From contig JAMPIV010009928.1 in assembly GCA_024509875.1 (NCBI GenBank), positions 712,001 to 776,000 of the forward strand: 64,000 nucleotides of DNA. Reading direction: 5' to 3'. Origin of the DNA: Oreohelix idahoensis. Lineage: Eukaryota > Mollusca > Gastropoda > Stylommatophora > Oreohelicidae. Under the pieces are notes generated by a model. It was not told the DNA's origin, did not search any database, and saw only the letters and a program-made list of their open reading frames with translations. This document shows, one piece after another, positions 34,558 through 45,784 of this stretch. Every line of letters begins with the position of its first letter. Position 1 is the stretch's first letter. A program made the translations under genes and the position numbers.

Positions 34558-35087
34558 CAGTCTCGCAAGGCGGAATTATTGACAGTGATTCCCAACCTGT
34601 TGGGGATAGACCCTCAACGCGAGGTACTGTTACTTTGAACGGTTCTCAAACTTCTTGCTTATTTGACACGGGGCTTTCTTATGATTGCATTGCTGCCCGA
34701 AACATGGTCAAAAAACCCGGTCAAGAGACAGAGAGGACCGTCCAACTTTGTGGAGTTCGTAAGAGTGATGCACCTACAGCGCTTCCCATCGCATTGGTGG
34801 AGATACACTCTGACTTTGTCAGAGGTGTGATCAAAGCGGCTGTTATGGATGATCCCATCTACCCAGTCATACTTGGCGGGAGATACGTGTGTATTGGGAA
34901 ACCGGAAGAGCCGATTGTGGCAGCAGTAACTACAAGAGGGCAAAACAAGAAGGAACGGGAGCCTGCGCCAAATTTGTTACCTATGGAACTTAAAGAAGCG
35001 CAATACAAGGACCCTACTTTGGCACCCTGCTTTAGGAAACTGCCCATGGCTAAGGAACCCAAACAGCACGGGGACATTTTTTTCTGA
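34554..35087 (+). pseudogene. Aspartic protease of the Gmr1-like element
   Basis: Overlaps the end of gag by one codon in another frame. Active-site motif CLFDTGLS lies about 40 residues in; the flap and the closing VILGGRYV motif follow. After a hydrophilic linker (TTRGQNKKE) it runs directly into the region that normally precedes integrase (MELKEAQYKDPTL), with no RT in between. The frame breaks in seven T at 35077-35083. Confidence 0.82.
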
Positions 35088-36240
35088 GGATGGCGTACTT
35101 TATCGGAGAACGGGCAAGCCTGACCAAGGTTACAACCAGCTCCTAGTACCGAAAACAGTACAGAAGCCAAATCCTAGAAATGGGGCACTCTCTTCCCTTT
35201 AGCGGACATATGGGACAGAACGCCACAAACCAACGTATAACCACTCATTATTGGTGGCCAGGAGTAAATACTGATATTATCAGATATGTCAAATCCTGTG
35301 CCCAGTGCCAACGTGTGCCACCCAAGCAACGGGCACCCCCAGTTTCTTTGGGTGAAATGCCAATAGTGGGAACACCATTCGAACGGGTTGTGATCGACAT
35401 TTTAGGGCCTTTCGAAAGGACTAAAAGAAGGAACAGGTTCATCCTGACCTTAGTCGATACATGCACTTTATGGGCAGAAGCTATCCCGCTAACATGCGCA
35501 GATGCCAAGCATGTCGCAGAAGCCCTCGTGCAGATTTTCACTCGGTTGGGATTCCCTCAGCAAGTGTTGACGGATAATGGATCTCCATACCGAAACCTGT
35601 TGATGGATGAGATCGTTAAGATCTTGAGGAACCAACACATCCACACTAAGCCATATACTCCGGCGGGAAATGGGCTCGTGGAACGTGCTAATGGAAACCT
35701 CACCATGATGCTAAGTAAGCTGGCACAAGTGAAACCTGAAGATTGGGATCTCTGTATTCCTGCAGCATTATTTGGCTACAGAGAATCTCCTCATACTTCC
35801 ACAGGATTTCCGCCAGCTACACTCTTATTCGGCAGACCCATTAAGGGCCCGCTTGAAGCCTTACTTCAGTCTCTGACAGACGAGAAGGCGGATGAGACAG
35901 TCGTCTCAGCAAGTAAATATGTGTCGGTTTTAAAGGAAAGGTTGAAACTAGGGTGGGACCTAGCAACGACTAACTTTAAGCGAGCTCGCACAAGCACGCT
36001 AACCGATACAGGAAAGTCGCGGAAGAGAGAGAACTGGAAGCAGGAGAGAAAGTTTTGGTGTTACTCCCTACTGAGAACAACCAACTGAAGATCGGATGGC
36101 AAGGGCCGTTTACCGTCCTGAAAAAGATTTCTAAGGCTAACTACCAGATCTCTATTGAAGGAAAGGAGAAGGTTTTCCATTTAAATCTCTTAAAGAGATA
36201 CTTGGAAAAAAACCAGTGCCAACCTCCGACCATCTCCTGA
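35088..36240 (+). pseudogene. Integrase and GPY/F module of the Gmr1-like element
   Basis: HHCC finger: SGHMGQNATNQ followed by CAQCQ. Catalytic core: VVIDILGPF (Asp), LTDNGSPY (Asp) and NGLVERANG (Glu), with 35 residues between the last two. All catalytic residues are intact. The open piece 35180-36088 is followed in another frame by 36055-36240, which holds the GPF module (KIGWQGPFTVLKK) and LNLLKRYLE. A seven-A run at 36206-36212 shifts the frame again before an acidic and then Arg-rich tail ending near 36395. RT, expected after this point, is missing. Confidence 0.88.
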
Positions 36241-36507
36241 CGATCGCCAAAACTGACGAAGATGATGATAGTGGCAGGGATATTCCACCGCTATCACAGG
36301 AAATCTTTCAAAAATGTCAGAAGCGGCGACGCTCTTTCAAGCGCGCATATGAGACATTCCGGGGGAAGGAAACTTTGAGGAGTGGACTTGAGTAGGAATT
36401 GGACAGAGATGGAGGGGGAAGATGGAGAGGGAAGAAGACAGACACCCCGAAGCTACGGTTATAGGAAATTAAACTCCATAACGTAGACATGGAGTGCTTC
36501 CATATCT

Positions 36508-36523
36508 TAAAGGGGGGAGGCTC
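36508..36523 (+). promoter_or_regulatory. Polypurine tract
   Basis: The run aaaggggggagg directly precedes the TGTCACGTAGGG start of the 3' LTR. It marks plus-strand DNA priming during reverse transcription. Confidence 0.75.
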
Positions 36524-38612
36524 TGTCACGTAGGGTTTATATTCATTTAATTTCCTACATCTTCTTCCTATTCGTTCACCCAAATTCTCTCTTTTATTAT
36601 CTCTGTATTTCATTTTTTTCCTGTATATTTTTCATCCATTCGTTTTGCGAATATTATTTTCATATAATTCGCAAACTTTACCTGTTTCTTTCTCAAAACT
36701 GAGAATCGCGCTAGGACGATATTACGTAGATGTCAGGGCTGCAGGGCGTCAGAAGGCGTGATAAGTCGGTTCGCTGAACACAGGACGTAGCAAATCGTCT
36801 ACATTCTCAACGAGCGCGCGAGCTTCTTCTCGGCATAGTCCCGGTGAGGTGTGATACTTTACATCTGCACCGGTCAGTATCCAGACATTTGGCCGGAAAA
36901 TCCCAAACTGACACGGCGCTCACTTGGGCCATGGTCAGCTGTAGTGTGAAAACTGCCCTGAAATGGAGTCAGGCTGTCTGGGATTTGAAACTGACACGCG
37001 TACATCGTGGTCAGTAGGTGACAGTTACGACACGCGTTAAGCGGACGTAAATGTTGGGAGTAGGGGAGATAATTTCGCGTGGCGAAATAGTTTGGGCCCT
37101 TTGTCTGATTTTAAGATATTGGCCAAGTTTGAAACTTTAATTTCATTCTCGCTCATAGACTCCACAGTAGATAGGTCGCTCGAAAACAGAATAGCTGTTA
37201 GAGAAGATCTCAGTTTGTTTCGGCAATTTGTCGAACTTCTAGACTTCCAGAAATATTTTCAGCATTTTTATTCTTAAGTTGTGCGACTACCTGTAATTCT
37301 GTGGTTGAGTGAAAGTTTTGGGGTGACCCTAACTTTACCAGCACCTAGTAGTAGTTTCCATACTTGTGAAGAAATAGACAGTCCTTATTTTGAACCACGT
37401 GGGTTTTCTCAAGTAACACTGATCTGACGGTGCAAGTTAGACAGAAATACTAATATCCCTATAACGGGTTTTCAAAGACTGTAATGATAAATACTGGACC
37501 TTGGAGCCAGCACTTAATTTCTTCTAGAAACTCTATATAATTTGCTGCCTGGTGGCGTGAATATTAACAATCATTTCCCGACTAGATTATATCTTGTGGA
37601 CAAATCTGTGGTGTGACTAAAGTGAATCCTATACTGAGGGAAGGCACCGACCTGACATTCATCATTTTTTTAGAAACCTACGCTATTGACACTGTGCTCT
37701 GCTAACTCCCGCGCCTGGAATAATTGTTAGGTGACTTAATCAGACATTTGAACAAATTTGCATACCCAAGTAGTCGTTCCCGGAGACTCCAAGTTAAATA
37801 CGTCTTTTGGAACTGGGGACTTCTTGGCAGAAGACTGCATTTTTTGAGTCTGTGTGAAAATCTAAAATCAATGTGTTCCAAGAGGCAGCAAGCAAAGTCG
37901 TGAGTACAAGTTTGAGAAGCCATGGCGGAATGAATGAGTGTACGCTGGTCTGAGTGATATTTTCACTATTATATCTTTGACACCCTGTTGCTGTCCTAAT
38001 TTTTTTTTCAATCTGCATAATTTGTTGCTAAGGCTAGAGTTCTTTTGTTTTTGTCTTAGGTTAATTCTGATTTTTTTTTCAAACTTTGTTCTTATTATTA
38101 CGAGATAAAACAAAGAAAACTCTTAGACTCAAACCCTATGTATCTGTGACTCGGGCGCCATCATCTGTTCTCTTAACGGGGCCGGGCTAAACCTAGAGTT
38201 AACACTATAACGGGGCTATCATCCTTGCAACATTTCCTTGATTTTTTTATGACTATGTGTATATGTATTTTCCTTGATGTACTTTCTTTGATGTTGTGAG
38301 CCGATTTTTTCCTGATAATAAAATCGCTCTTGAACTTAATAATCGTGTTTGGTCAGCTCGTTCTAGATATATATATATCATTGTTATAGTTTTCCCACGT
38401 CTGTGTGTTTACCTGTCGTCACGTGTATGTGCGTGCCTGTGAGTGATAGAAATATACGTAATATGTATATTGGTGTAGTCTGTCTGACGCTGTAACAACT
38501 GTTGTAGAAGATTGGTGAGAGAGAGAAGAATTCTTTTCGCTTTCAGAGACAGCCACTATATCAAAATCTATCATCTCACGTGTGTGGAAATTCTATTACC
38601 TTTCACTAACTC
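36524..38612 (+). repeat. 3' LTR of the RT-less Gmr1-like element
   Basis: Starts TGTCACG just after the polypurine tract and ends near tttcactaactc (38612), where similarity with the 5' LTR stops. Length about 2.09 kb. An internal ggcgaaata block after gtaggggagataatttcgcg is also found, diverged, in another probable LTR near 41915. Confidence 0.82.
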
Positions 38613-38764
38613 GATTTTTCAGGATGTTTGAGAATCGATGTCTCTAATGATTGTCGTATCCTTTTTATGAAGATTATGTTGTGTATTTTGTGTACATTTT
38701 TTAAATAAGTATGCCGTTCAACCCTTGATGGGTTATAATTTGGACATATGGTGTACAAATTCAA

Positions 38765-39110
38765 GTAAATATAGTCAGGTTTCTTCTTCTTCCTCGTTCG
38801 CCCTGAAAAGGACGGTGGTTGCGTTGTGTCTGTTTGCGCCTAAGCTGTGATATCTGCACCTTTCGGTCGACACATCCGACTTCTGCACGGCATTTTTTAT
38901 GGACCGGGTTTGCCTTCCCATTTCGATCCGCACTCGCTCAGCCAGACTGCTGCAGACTGTTTCCAGGACCACCACGTGGAGGTGGAGTGCGGTCTTGACC
39001 AGCTCTGGTTCACTGGTCCTGACGCAAGCAGTCAAGCTGAGTCGCTGACATTGCTGCGTTTTTTTCTCTCTATTCTGCAATTCTCTTGGTCTATCTATTC
39101 TCAACACCTG
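38765..39110 (+). repeat. Unclassified dispersed repeat (family C)
   Basis: A segment with cctgaaaaggacg, gtcgacacatccgacttctg, gaccgggtttgccttccc and ccaggaccaccacgtggagg. A reverse-oriented copy is at 60390-60700. Probably a SINE or LINE 3' part; no coding sequence. Confidence 0.65.
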
Positions 39111-39442
39111 TTCCAGTTATGGATGAATCGCGTCCCTTTTTGTTTTGTGTAGAGCTGTACTTGAAAACAAAATAAACAAGCGGAATAAGCATGATCAGAG
39201 CAGCAGCGATATTCGCATCAATCGTCAGCTGCAGTAGATCTCCAACGTGCGATGTACTCTCTTAATGGCACATTCTGTTTGTTAACTCTTTCGTGTAGAC
39301 ATTATTTTCTAACTTGTGGCGCTGACTGAAACTGCCCGTGTACCTTCAACGCTTTCTAGTACTTTCTATCATTATGGTTTTCAGTAAAGTTTTTTGTCTT
39401 TATATGAACCAAAAAAGCTGTTGTAATATTGTGGAATATTTC

Positions 39443-39693
39443 GGAGTGGAGAACATGTTTCAGTGGGACTCACCATGAGTAACCTTAAGGAGGTTTACTT
39501 TTGGCCTAGACGGTTGGCTGATGTGTGTGAGTACATTCAAAACTGCACACACTGCCAAGCGAGAAACTCGGTCACTCGCCACCGAGATATGAGAAGAGAG
39601 GATAACTCTACGAGAGTTAGAGAGAACCCAGTGCATAGTAGAACGCATCGAGAAGTGGCCGCCCCAAAGCTAGATATTCTACAAATCTCTTAG
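39443..39693 (+). pseudogene. Gypsy integrase zinc-finger fragment
   Basis: A 76-codon frame reads MSNLKEVYFWPRRLADV followed by CTHCQARNSV, the second half of an integrase HHCC finger. The catalytic core is absent; the frame ends in a short non-homologous tail, then a purine-rich tract (ggagaggggg) just before TGTCACAG. This looks like an internally deleted Gypsy element ending at an LTR. Confidence 0.7.
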
Positions 39694-39703
39694 GAGAGGG
39701 GGT

Positions 39704-42700
39704 ATGTCACAGAATGGGGCAACCCCTCTCGATCTCTGTTTCACTACGACAGTATCAGTTACATTTTTTGTACTGATTTTTATTGCGTGCTTTCAATTGT
39801 CGCACTTTTTTCTTTCTTCCTCTGCTATGTGTAGCAGATATTTGGCATTTAATTCTTACACTCCTCTCAGTGACAGTCGTCATGTTGTGTGTTTACCTAT
39901 CTATCCCTGCGGATAGATTAGACGGTGATGCAAGGATGACCGACAGAAATCCTACTGCACCACAAGGGTGCGACTGTTTTCGCACGTAAAGTGCCAAGCG
40001 AGTTTACTTAGCGCTGACATGGCTCGTATGACCGACTAATTATTGTCGTGATAAGACACAGCACAGATGGTCAACAAGAGTTTGTGTTTGCATAAGGAGC
40101 GCCGGTCAAGAATCGACCTGGTGGGATGACAGACACAAATAGTGTAATATTTCCGGGTAGATGTAAGAAGTTATATGTAATCATTGACGAGAATATTTGA
40201 ATGTTTCGATTGCCATATATGGAAAACGTGACCTTTACATTACGTTCAAAATTTTCCCATGTCGGAAATATTTTGAATTTCCCCACGGTGCATGCATGTT
40301 TGAAAACGATTGGACTGTTACTCAGCTTCATAACAAACACATGCGTGGGAAAACAGACATATAATCTGACACGTTTCAGTGTTATTTCACTGTGAAAATT
40401 TACTGTGAGATCCACGCTTGCCACTAGACCTTGCCAGAGTTAGAATTCAGAATTCCTTTTCTTGGAGAATCTTGATGGACGTACAAAAACAGCCCAAGAA
40501 ATCTCTATCATTTTAATAAGGAAACCGGGACTGAGGAAAATGAAAACACACGGAGTCATAGAGGGAATTATCTTATTAAAGAAACGACACCCCAGAATCG
40601 TGTAAGAGGCCGATTCAAATCTCTTTTATTCATCTCAGAAAAAATGTCCGTGAGCCAGGATTGGCTTATTGGTGGTAACAGCAGAAAGTACTCTCTCTGG
40701 AACAAGAAAGGACAAGTGGCCTAAGCTTTGTAGACTCTCCTTGACATTTCTGGGAAACGAGCTACACCCAACAACCTTGGCCAGCGACGAGCGGGAGCAG
40801 TGTAAAAAGAACCCATCAGCGGGAGCAGAAACTACTATTAGCAGCTAAGTGCAAAATATACGCTGCCAAACTGAACTTTTTTTTATCGTCTCTACTATCA
40901 ATCAATGATGAAACTTTTCTTCTAAACTATTCAATTATTTTCAAACTGTTAAAACTTAAATTTTGTTACTTGTAATTTTACCAATTTAACTTCGAATTAA
41001 TCCTTTTAAATGTACTGCATGTTTGTCTCAGTCAGTTTACTACACACGCTCTAAACAGAGATATACCAGAATAATAAGAATTCCACTGAGTAAATCAGAG
41101 GTGGGGGTTTGAACGAGCTAAAATTAATCATTGCTTAATTCTTCACAAAAGGGGTCGGCAGATTCTAGAATTAACGTGTAATACCCTTCTATCATCATCT
41201 CTGCCAAGAGTAATCTTGTGCGAAGGTAGACACCTTTGACGGCCCATAGTAAATACTATTGAGTTTTGGCCACTGTTGGACCACTACTGCAACGCAGGGG
41301 AGGCAATACCGTCACACCCGATAACAATTAGTCCATCTGGAGATAAAATAGAAGACTTCAAGATTTCTAGGATATATCATTTGCAGACAACCAACCAGTA
41401 TAAACAAATAAATATGCCCGTCAGGGGTACCAATAGCGGAATAGCAGATTGCGGAAGAAGGCTACAGAAAAACGGGATAAGTGCAGAGAAAACCAAACGT
41501 AATCTTATTGGTTGACTTGAAGATGACTGCCTAATTAAAAGTCGATCGTGAGTGTGAGGAGTTAATGTGATTGGATTTGCAACAGGCCCCATGTCTCTTC
41601 TTCTTGCATTTATTTACGTTTTTTCAGGGAAGGATTACGGTGGGATTTCTTATCTTATTCGTTTTTTCTTTCTCTTTGTATAATAATAGTGTTTGGACTT
41701 TTCGTGTAGATTATTAATTACGTTTTCAAGAGGGATGGTATGTCTAACTTCTAGACTCGCACCAGGGTTTCTTTTTCATGAAGAAATTCCGTTTCATGCA
41801 GGAATTTCTGGTGTAAACATAATCACGGTCCATTTTATTTCTGTAGCAGTATTATTAGGAAGGGTAAGACAGACGGGGGAAAGTTCACGAAACCGCGTCT
41901 ACGCAATGCAGAAGTTGGGGGTAGGGGGAGATTTTAGCGCGTAGAACAGATAAGCAACGGAATTATTCCGTTTGGTCTTATGTCTAAATTTAGCTTATGA
42001 CCTGCGGGCTAATTTTAGTTTTCTAGTCATGGTGATTGGTTCAGAGAGTGACCCGTTAAAGAAAGAAGCCACGCTGTGACTCATGCATAGCGTGGTCGGC
42101 CTAAATCCTTGTAATAAATAGCGGGTTTAATGATGCTAAACTCTCTCTGATTTTAAAAACTTCATAAGCCGTGGAAATCAACGTCTGTTTGCTCTACGGA
42201 GATATTCGACTTGCAAATATTTTCACGGCGGGCAGCTAGGGCGTCAGTTGTCCTATAGCTTGCCAGAAGTAGTCGGTCTTCTCAGGAGAAGAAGGGTCGG
42301 CAGAGCCAGAAAAGAAAGTGGAGTGGTGACGCGGTGGTCACTGGTGCAAAAGTCTGATTTTTGTACCCAAGAGAGAGCAGGGAGCGGGAAGCGAAGCCTT
42401 CTTCAGAAGAGAACGGGTTTCTTAACCAACCCAGAGCTAATTACGCTCATAAGCACACACTGAACCTAGGCGCAGGGCCTAGAGGTGTCGTGATTTGTCT
42501 GTCACAATAATACCGACGGCCCTAAACCCAAGAGAGGGGTAACCGGGCCTGTAAATTCAGATTCGTCACTTGTAATGCAGAAGATAGTCCCAGTCAAGGA
42601 AACCTGTCTACCAACCCAAGTTAGCAGCTACAACAGCAGTCAGAGGAAAGAGGGCAAAAATACCTCTGAATTGCACTAGATAGAGAGATGGAGAGATAGG

Positions 42701-43291
42701 GAGAAGAGTAGTAGAAACCAGGAGCATCTTACAGACACTGAACTTAGAGAGAACTCAGCAATTCATCGGTTAGTTTGTGTGTAGGAGGTGATAACCCCAG
42801 TTCTTTTCGGTGGACATAGTGTTAGTTAATGAAGGGTAATTTGTCTAAAGCGGAGAAGCTGTGTAGACATTTCAGTTTAGTGACGTCTGCAGACAGACAA
42901 ACAGTAGTAGTTAGATAGTGGTTACAGACCAGTTGATTTATAGTAAGGCGGATCTGAATGTTAGAGATCCCACTTAACCGACTGTTGTATTGCTTGCCTT
43001 TCTTCCTTACAGGTTGAGGGGAGGGCGACTGTGGGGTTACCTTACTTAATCACTGTACTTTATTTGTGTGTGTTCTTTCCAGGTGTGCGAACTCGCACTT
43101 ATTTGATTTTTGATATGTTTGAATTTTTTTGATATGTAAATAAAACTATTTAACCTTTAGTCTGGATCAGTCACTTTTCGTTACAACTATACGTGATCTA
43201 TATGTTGTCTGTATAGTGGTGCCTGTGGTAAATTAGTTAAACCTTATCCCAGTCTTGGTAGTTAGAGGTGTTGAGGTTATAGCAACACAAT
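39704..43291 (+). repeat. Probable long Gypsy LTR, third family
   Basis: Begins TGTCACAG after a polypurine tract and may end at ...tacgtcaca (43291), followed by aagtggcaagggg, which could be a primer-binding region. It carries cgtagaacagataagc after gttgggggtagggggagatt, resembling the LTR block at 30925 and 37050, and an aataaaactattt poly(A)-type signal at 43138. At 3.6 kb it would be unusually long; there is no second copy to prove the borders, so the right end is uncertain. Confidence 0.35.
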
Positions 43292-44060
43292 ACGTCACAA
43301 AGTGGCAAGGGGAAGTCAATCTAGGTTCTCGCCCTTGACGCCAATAGCCTCATCTTCCACAGCCACTGTTATTTTCATGTAAAATCTATCTTCTTAAACT
43401 TTCTTTCCACTAGAGTCTTGTCACTATATGTAGGCAGCCTCTAGTCATAAATCCACTTCGTGACAGTGAGCAATAGCTGCATCTTTATGTTCCCCTGCTA
43501 ACGAATGTGTGGATGAGAATGTTCAAGGTGATAGGATGAAGAGCACATAGTTCCCAATGAAGAATTAGATAGGGTATTTGTAACTTGGAGGAAAGTGACC
43601 TAACATTCGTCCTCAAGTTAAGTCAGCTGCCGTGTTTCCAGGCGTAGAAGATCATATCACTCCACACATCTAGATTTGTTATGCTCCCCGTCAGCTCTGT
43701 TGTTGACCTCTTCACATGTCATAGTGTCAAGCTACCTATTATCTCTTCTCACTGTCTTTTTCTTCTTCATTTTCTCTCTATCTTTCCCATGATCACGACG
43801 TATCTGACCACTCCTTATATTATCACATGACCAATGAAGGTTGATTGTCTTCTAATATTTTTATTATTATATTTCTTTGTTTGTTAGCTCTTCTGAAGCA
43901 GTCTTAGTCTTGACAAACTTTCAACCACAGTAACAGACATCCAGAGAACCAGACTTCTTGTGTAGACATTACTAAACAACAGCGAACAAGAAGATTAAAA
44001 AAACATGGCTACGGCATGAAGGGAAAAATCCATCTAATATATTCAGGACCTGGTGTGGAT
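43292..44060. other. No feature recognised
   Basis: If 39704-43291 is an LTR followed by a primer site, gag would be expected here, but I see no gag-like frame. No RNA gene or other mobile element stands out. Confidence 0.4.
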
Positions 44061-44440
44061 CTACTGTCCTAGTGAAACGGCAATGAGAGAGCTGACAGAC
44101 GAGCTTCGAGAGCTGACAGACGAGCTTCGAGAGCATCCATAGTGGGGACATAGATAGGGAGAGATGCTAACCAAATTAATGATCACCTGTAAGATTACGA
44201 CACTGAACTTGATGAATCAACAAGGCTGAGATTGCTGGAATTTGGCATCGAACAAAAGACTAGCAGGGACGGACGTATGAGAGGATGCATTCGGCATGTG
44301 TACAATCAGTAGGCTACAGGAACAATTTGCATTCATACACTTTGCCACCTGCTGAGGGAAACTGAGCACCTATGGGTTTGTCCGGAATGCAATGATGTTG
44401 ATTCATATCAACAATTACAATAACAATTCTTTGTAAGTTA
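44060..44440 (+). pseudogene. LINE fragment, end of RNase H and C-terminal Cys/His region
   Basis: Homologous at DNA level to the reverse complement of 58250-58640: ggctgagattgctggaattt, acaggaacaatttgcattca and cacctatgggtttgtccgga all have close matches there. Near 44088 a 21-bp segment (gagctgacagacgagcttcg) is duplicated in tandem. Broken in all frames. Confidence 0.65.
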
Positions 44441-44689
44441 TTTTAGGTGTCTATGTGAATATTTACATTCTTCTAAGAAACCACATTTTTGTTGCCCTCA
44501 ATGATTTTTTTCCCCTTGTCTCAATGTCCATGACTCAATTCTACACAAAAGTATTGGTTCCATGTAACACTTCAGAAGCTGACGAGAACTTAACAAAGTG
44601 ATGGCAGCGATTTCTATTCACGGTTTCACGCTTTTAATTTATTTTATTTAACTCAAGAGCAGATTTAGATACCCATTTTAAGAACTAAT

Positions 44690-44785
44690 CAGACCAAAAG
44701 GTCTTTTATATTTGGGCATATGCCCTAATATAACCGACCAGGTTGAACTGGATGCTCCTCGCCAAAACTTATTTAAAAAAAAATA
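44690..44785 (+). repeat. Unclassified dispersed repeat (family B)
   Basis: Contains gggcatatgccctaatataa, ccaggttgaactgg and ctcgccaaaacttatttaaaa-like sequence, as in the copies at 28800 and 47945. Confidence 0.6.
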
Positions 44786-45534
44786 TTATTTACAGATGAG
44801 TAGACCAGAGCGTGAAGCTTACATGTTGATTCTGGAACCCAGTTTTGCCAATAAGAGCTCTTAACACAGAAGGGCAATTTAAAAAAAAAAAATGAAACCA
44901 ACGTGCTGGACAAGTTAAATATACTTTTGTTAAGCAGTTCTCATCTGTAATGTACACACTCTTACAATATTGTGTAATAATAGACAAATCCACATAATTT
45001 ACTTTGATAACAGTGTTCACTCAGAGGGCGTGTTGCTGAGGCATTGCAGATGTAGCTTTTTTAAATACAAAAAGTGCAAAGAAAAAAATGGATGGGCAAC
45101 ACTGAAGAAAAAAGTTATGAAAGAAAACATGAAGCAGAAATTAGAAGAGAAACCATACAGAACAAAGAAAAATGCAGACTGACAGAAACAATAGAATACA
45201 AAGTTCGTGGTTTGGAAAGATGAGAGGAAGAAGTAGAAAACAAAAAAGAGTTCTTGAAGATGATGATGAATAATTAAGAATAGATGATGCTGAAGAAAAT
45301 GATGATAATAAGAGGTTGGGAAGAAGATGATGCTAATAAGGTGGTAATTGATGACGATGATGGTGGTAATTGATGACGATGATGATGTTAATGAAGTGTA
45401 CACAGAGCATATAATGTTTAGAAGAAACATTATCAGACACAGTATGTTACAAATAAACAATCATTATCAGTAATATCAGTTATGGTAAGTGAATTCCTCA
45501 GGGCTTCATGCAGTGTTATGTACAACACATTCAT

Positions 45535-45680
45535 CCCCTTTCAACTCTCAAAGGGGGATAAGCCTTCAATAAACGTATGCCAAGTCTTCCTGTCTATTGC
45601 CATCAGCTCATGGTCTTTCTATGCCTTCATCTTCTTCATATCTGTCTCCAGTTCTCTTCTCCATGTGTTCTTTCGACTCT
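45535..45680 (-). mobile_element. LINE 3'-tail fragment
   Basis: Minus-strand copy of the tail seen at 23791-25475 (tttcaactctcaaagggggataag, then gtctccagttctcttctccatg on plus). It abuts a short plus-oriented piece of the same LINE (45683-45775). Confidence 0.7.
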
Positions 45681-45682
45681 CT

Positions 45683-45775
45683 GGAGGTGGATAGAACACA
45701 CATTGAGGTTAGTTAACCTGTTGATAGCATTACCAGGCGGTTCTTGTTATGGAATCTCCAGGGTAAAATAGGTAG
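45683..45775 (+). mobile_element. Inverted LINE fragment
   Basis: Plus-oriented: ggatagaacacacattgagg, cctgttgatagcatta and ggaatctccagggtaaaata match the LINE tail near 25235-25310. Its orientation is opposite to both neighbours. Confidence 0.7.
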
Positions 45776-45784
45776 AGGACAATC

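Larger units (their letters stand above)
30611..38612 (+). mobile_element. Gmr1-like Gypsy element lacking reverse transcriptase
   Basis: Two long direct repeats (30611-32480 and 36747-38612, about 98 percent alike by eye) frame gag, protease and integrase in that order. No RT or RNase H lies between protease and integrase, nor between integrase and the 3' LTR, where only about 270 bp separate the end of the integrase frame from the polypurine tract. Gmr1-type elements place RT after integrase, so that part has been deleted. Several one-base frameshifts also break the frames. Confidence 0.88.
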
